Of a stretch of DNA of 44,170 nt, positions 42,801 through 44,170 are shown piece by piece (within the stretch, counting starts at the first letter, position 1; each line of letters opens with the position of its first letter). The translations under genes were made by a program, and so were the position numbers. The stretch is taken from contig JNEM01009168.1 in NCBI GenBank assembly GCA_000697335.1, positions 1 to 44,170 on the forward strand, given 5' to 3'. The notes beneath the pieces are model-generated. The model worked only from the letters and a program-made list of their open reading frames with translations, was not told the DNA's origin and did no database searches. Source of the DNA: Conidiobolus incongruus B7586 (lineage: Eukaryota > Entomophthoromycota > Entomophthoromycetes > Entomophthorales > Conidiobolaceae).

Positions 42801-44170
42801 ACCCTTAACTTTGCATTTACAAACCCTGATCACTTAGAAAACCCAACAATATTAATCTTATTATTAATTAACATGATTTTACATGAATATTTATAAATAT
42901 CCTGCTTATTTTTTATAAACTTTTAAATTATAAACTATTAAACTAATCTTAATAAAGAATAAAAAACAGCGTAATAAAACCCAAAATATCTAAGATAATA
43001 AAGAATAATAATTACCAATAAAAAAATTTAGACTCCTTCCAATTCTCAAAAAAGCATGTTGATAGGATTATTTATATAATAAGTTAAACTTATAATAAAT
43101 CTGTCACTACAGTTTACAAGAAATATATATTTCAAGCTAACATAAATTAAATCCAAATAATTGAATATAAATTGCTTTAAATAAAAACAAAGATATATTA
43201 AAAATATATTATAATTTTATTAATAGAATAATTATTAAATAATTAAAAATTTATAATTGGATTTTATAGAATTATATTAAATAAAATTAAATAATAAAAT
43301 TAATATATATCCAATGTTAAGTATATATATTATTAATAAATATAGGCAAATATTTTTTATTCAAAATATTTTAATATAAAGAAAAATTTGATTCATTTTA
43401 TGAATGCTATAAAAGCATAATTATTACTATAGTTATTATAAGGTAAATCATAATAATTTTTAAGTGTATATTCTAATTTTATTAAAATTTCTAAATGACA
43501 AATATACTCAAAAATAATAAATATTTAGAAAAAAAATTCTGGATTGAGTTATTAATAAATAATACTTTATAAAAATTTATGTTCCTTTGGGTTTTTTAAA
43601 TAAATAAGAAATAATAAAGGATTGAATTATTTTGATTATATTTATAATGAGATATAATAAATTTTCCAATTTTATTAGAAAAATTAGAAAATTAACTAAA
43701 ATAATACAAAGTATAAAAAAATTTTGAATAAAAATAAGTAAGTTGGCAAATTGATTTTTATATATCATAAAATTTTTCAGAATGAATGAATAATTAAATA
43801 ATATAAACTAATAAAAATATTCGTATTAAAAATATATTGATATTATGAATATAATCTTATTTTAAATTTAAATATAATTTACTTTATACAATAAGGTAAA
43901 TATTATTAATATATAATAATACACCGAGTTATATATTATAAAAACATTTAATTTCTTTATTATAATATAAAAATCAACCAAAATATTAATATTGACAGAA
44001 ATATACTTTAAATTTATATTATAATATATTATATTAATATCTAATAATTAAAATAAATAAATACTTAATTTTTTAGTTTATGGAGTCCATATAATACTTA
44101 AACATAGATGAATAAATTTAATTAATTTAGATAAATTTAGTTATAAATTATTTATAATAAATAAGTATAA
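39828..44170. other. Long AT-rich gene-free region
   Basis: About 4.3 kb to the window end with no gene, RNA or recognisable mobile element. A TA run of about 20 bp lies at 42572-42591. Slightly less AT-rich patches near 41.9-42.3 kb and 42.6-42.8 kb carry no open frame I could support. AT content is near-maximal from about 42.9 kb onward. Confidence 0.5.
42572..42591. repeat. (TA)n microsatellite
   Basis: Uninterrupted TA run of about 20 bp. Confidence 0.9.

Noticed and set aside
43577-43768. A 63-codon minus-strand hydrophobic open stretch that resembles a membrane peptide.
   Set aside because: Ile/Leu/Phe/Asn content is what an AT-only sequence yields; it lies in the most AT-rich part of the window.
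1-44170. CRISPR arrays, viral or LTR-type elements, and insertion sequences.
   Set aside because: I found no spaced direct repeats, no long terminal repeats, and no capsid, integrase or reverse-transcriptase motifs in any frame I read.

Overview
The window is nuclear DNA from a fungus. The genome is very AT-rich, genes carry short (about 44-69 nt) GT-AG introns, and a fungus-specific Sho1 osmosensor is present. Family-1 glycosyltransferase and GDSL-lipase genes beside a compact housekeeping set fit a zygomycete-grade lineage, most likely Entomophthoromycotina (Conidiobolus-like). That placement is inference from gene content and composition, not from a search.

Layout. 0.5-2.9 kb: an RRM protein with a likely mitochondrial presequence, then tubulin-folding cofactor C (six exons), both on the minus strand. 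4.0-4.8 kb: an orphan-looking gene with nine exact 11-residue repeats, a nuclear localisation signal and a transposase-like DNA-binding C-terminus. 6.8-11.6 kb: Fis1 (plus) converging on mitochondrial DNA polymerase gamma (minus). 12.9 kb: ribosomal protein eS30. 13.2-18.9 kb: a gene-poor tract containing a candidate undescribed spliced minus-strand transcript (about 14.45-15.85 kb). 19.0-22.3 kb: ETF-ubiquinone oxidoreductase and U2 snRNP A'. 24.0-28.6 kb: a K/T-type cyclin and Sho1. 29.8-34.4 kb: tRNA-Ser(UGA), a UGT-like glycosyltransferase, a GDSL hydrolase and dihydroorotase, all on the plus strand. 35.4-39.7 kb: a p24 cargo receptor, a broken methionine sulfoxide reductase A gene, tRNA-Ser(CGA), Tim9 and a MIT-domain-like protein. 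39.7-44.2 kb: AT-rich DNA with no gene I can support.

Five or so products act in mitochondria (RRM protein by inference, Fis1, Pol gamma, ETF-QO, Tim9), but nothing suggests an operon-like unit.

The most interesting signal is a 10-bp motif, AATCCCATAA read on the coding strand. Six exact copies lie about 90-190 bp upstream of start codons (RRM protein, cofactor C, Pol gamma, eS30, U2A', p24). Near-exact copies sit upstream of Fis1 and Tim9, always in the same orientation relative to the gene. A seventh exact copy has no annotated gene and points at the candidate spliced transcript in the 13-19 kb tract. I read this as a core or proximal promoter element of housekeeping genes in this lineage; I do not recognise it from the literature.
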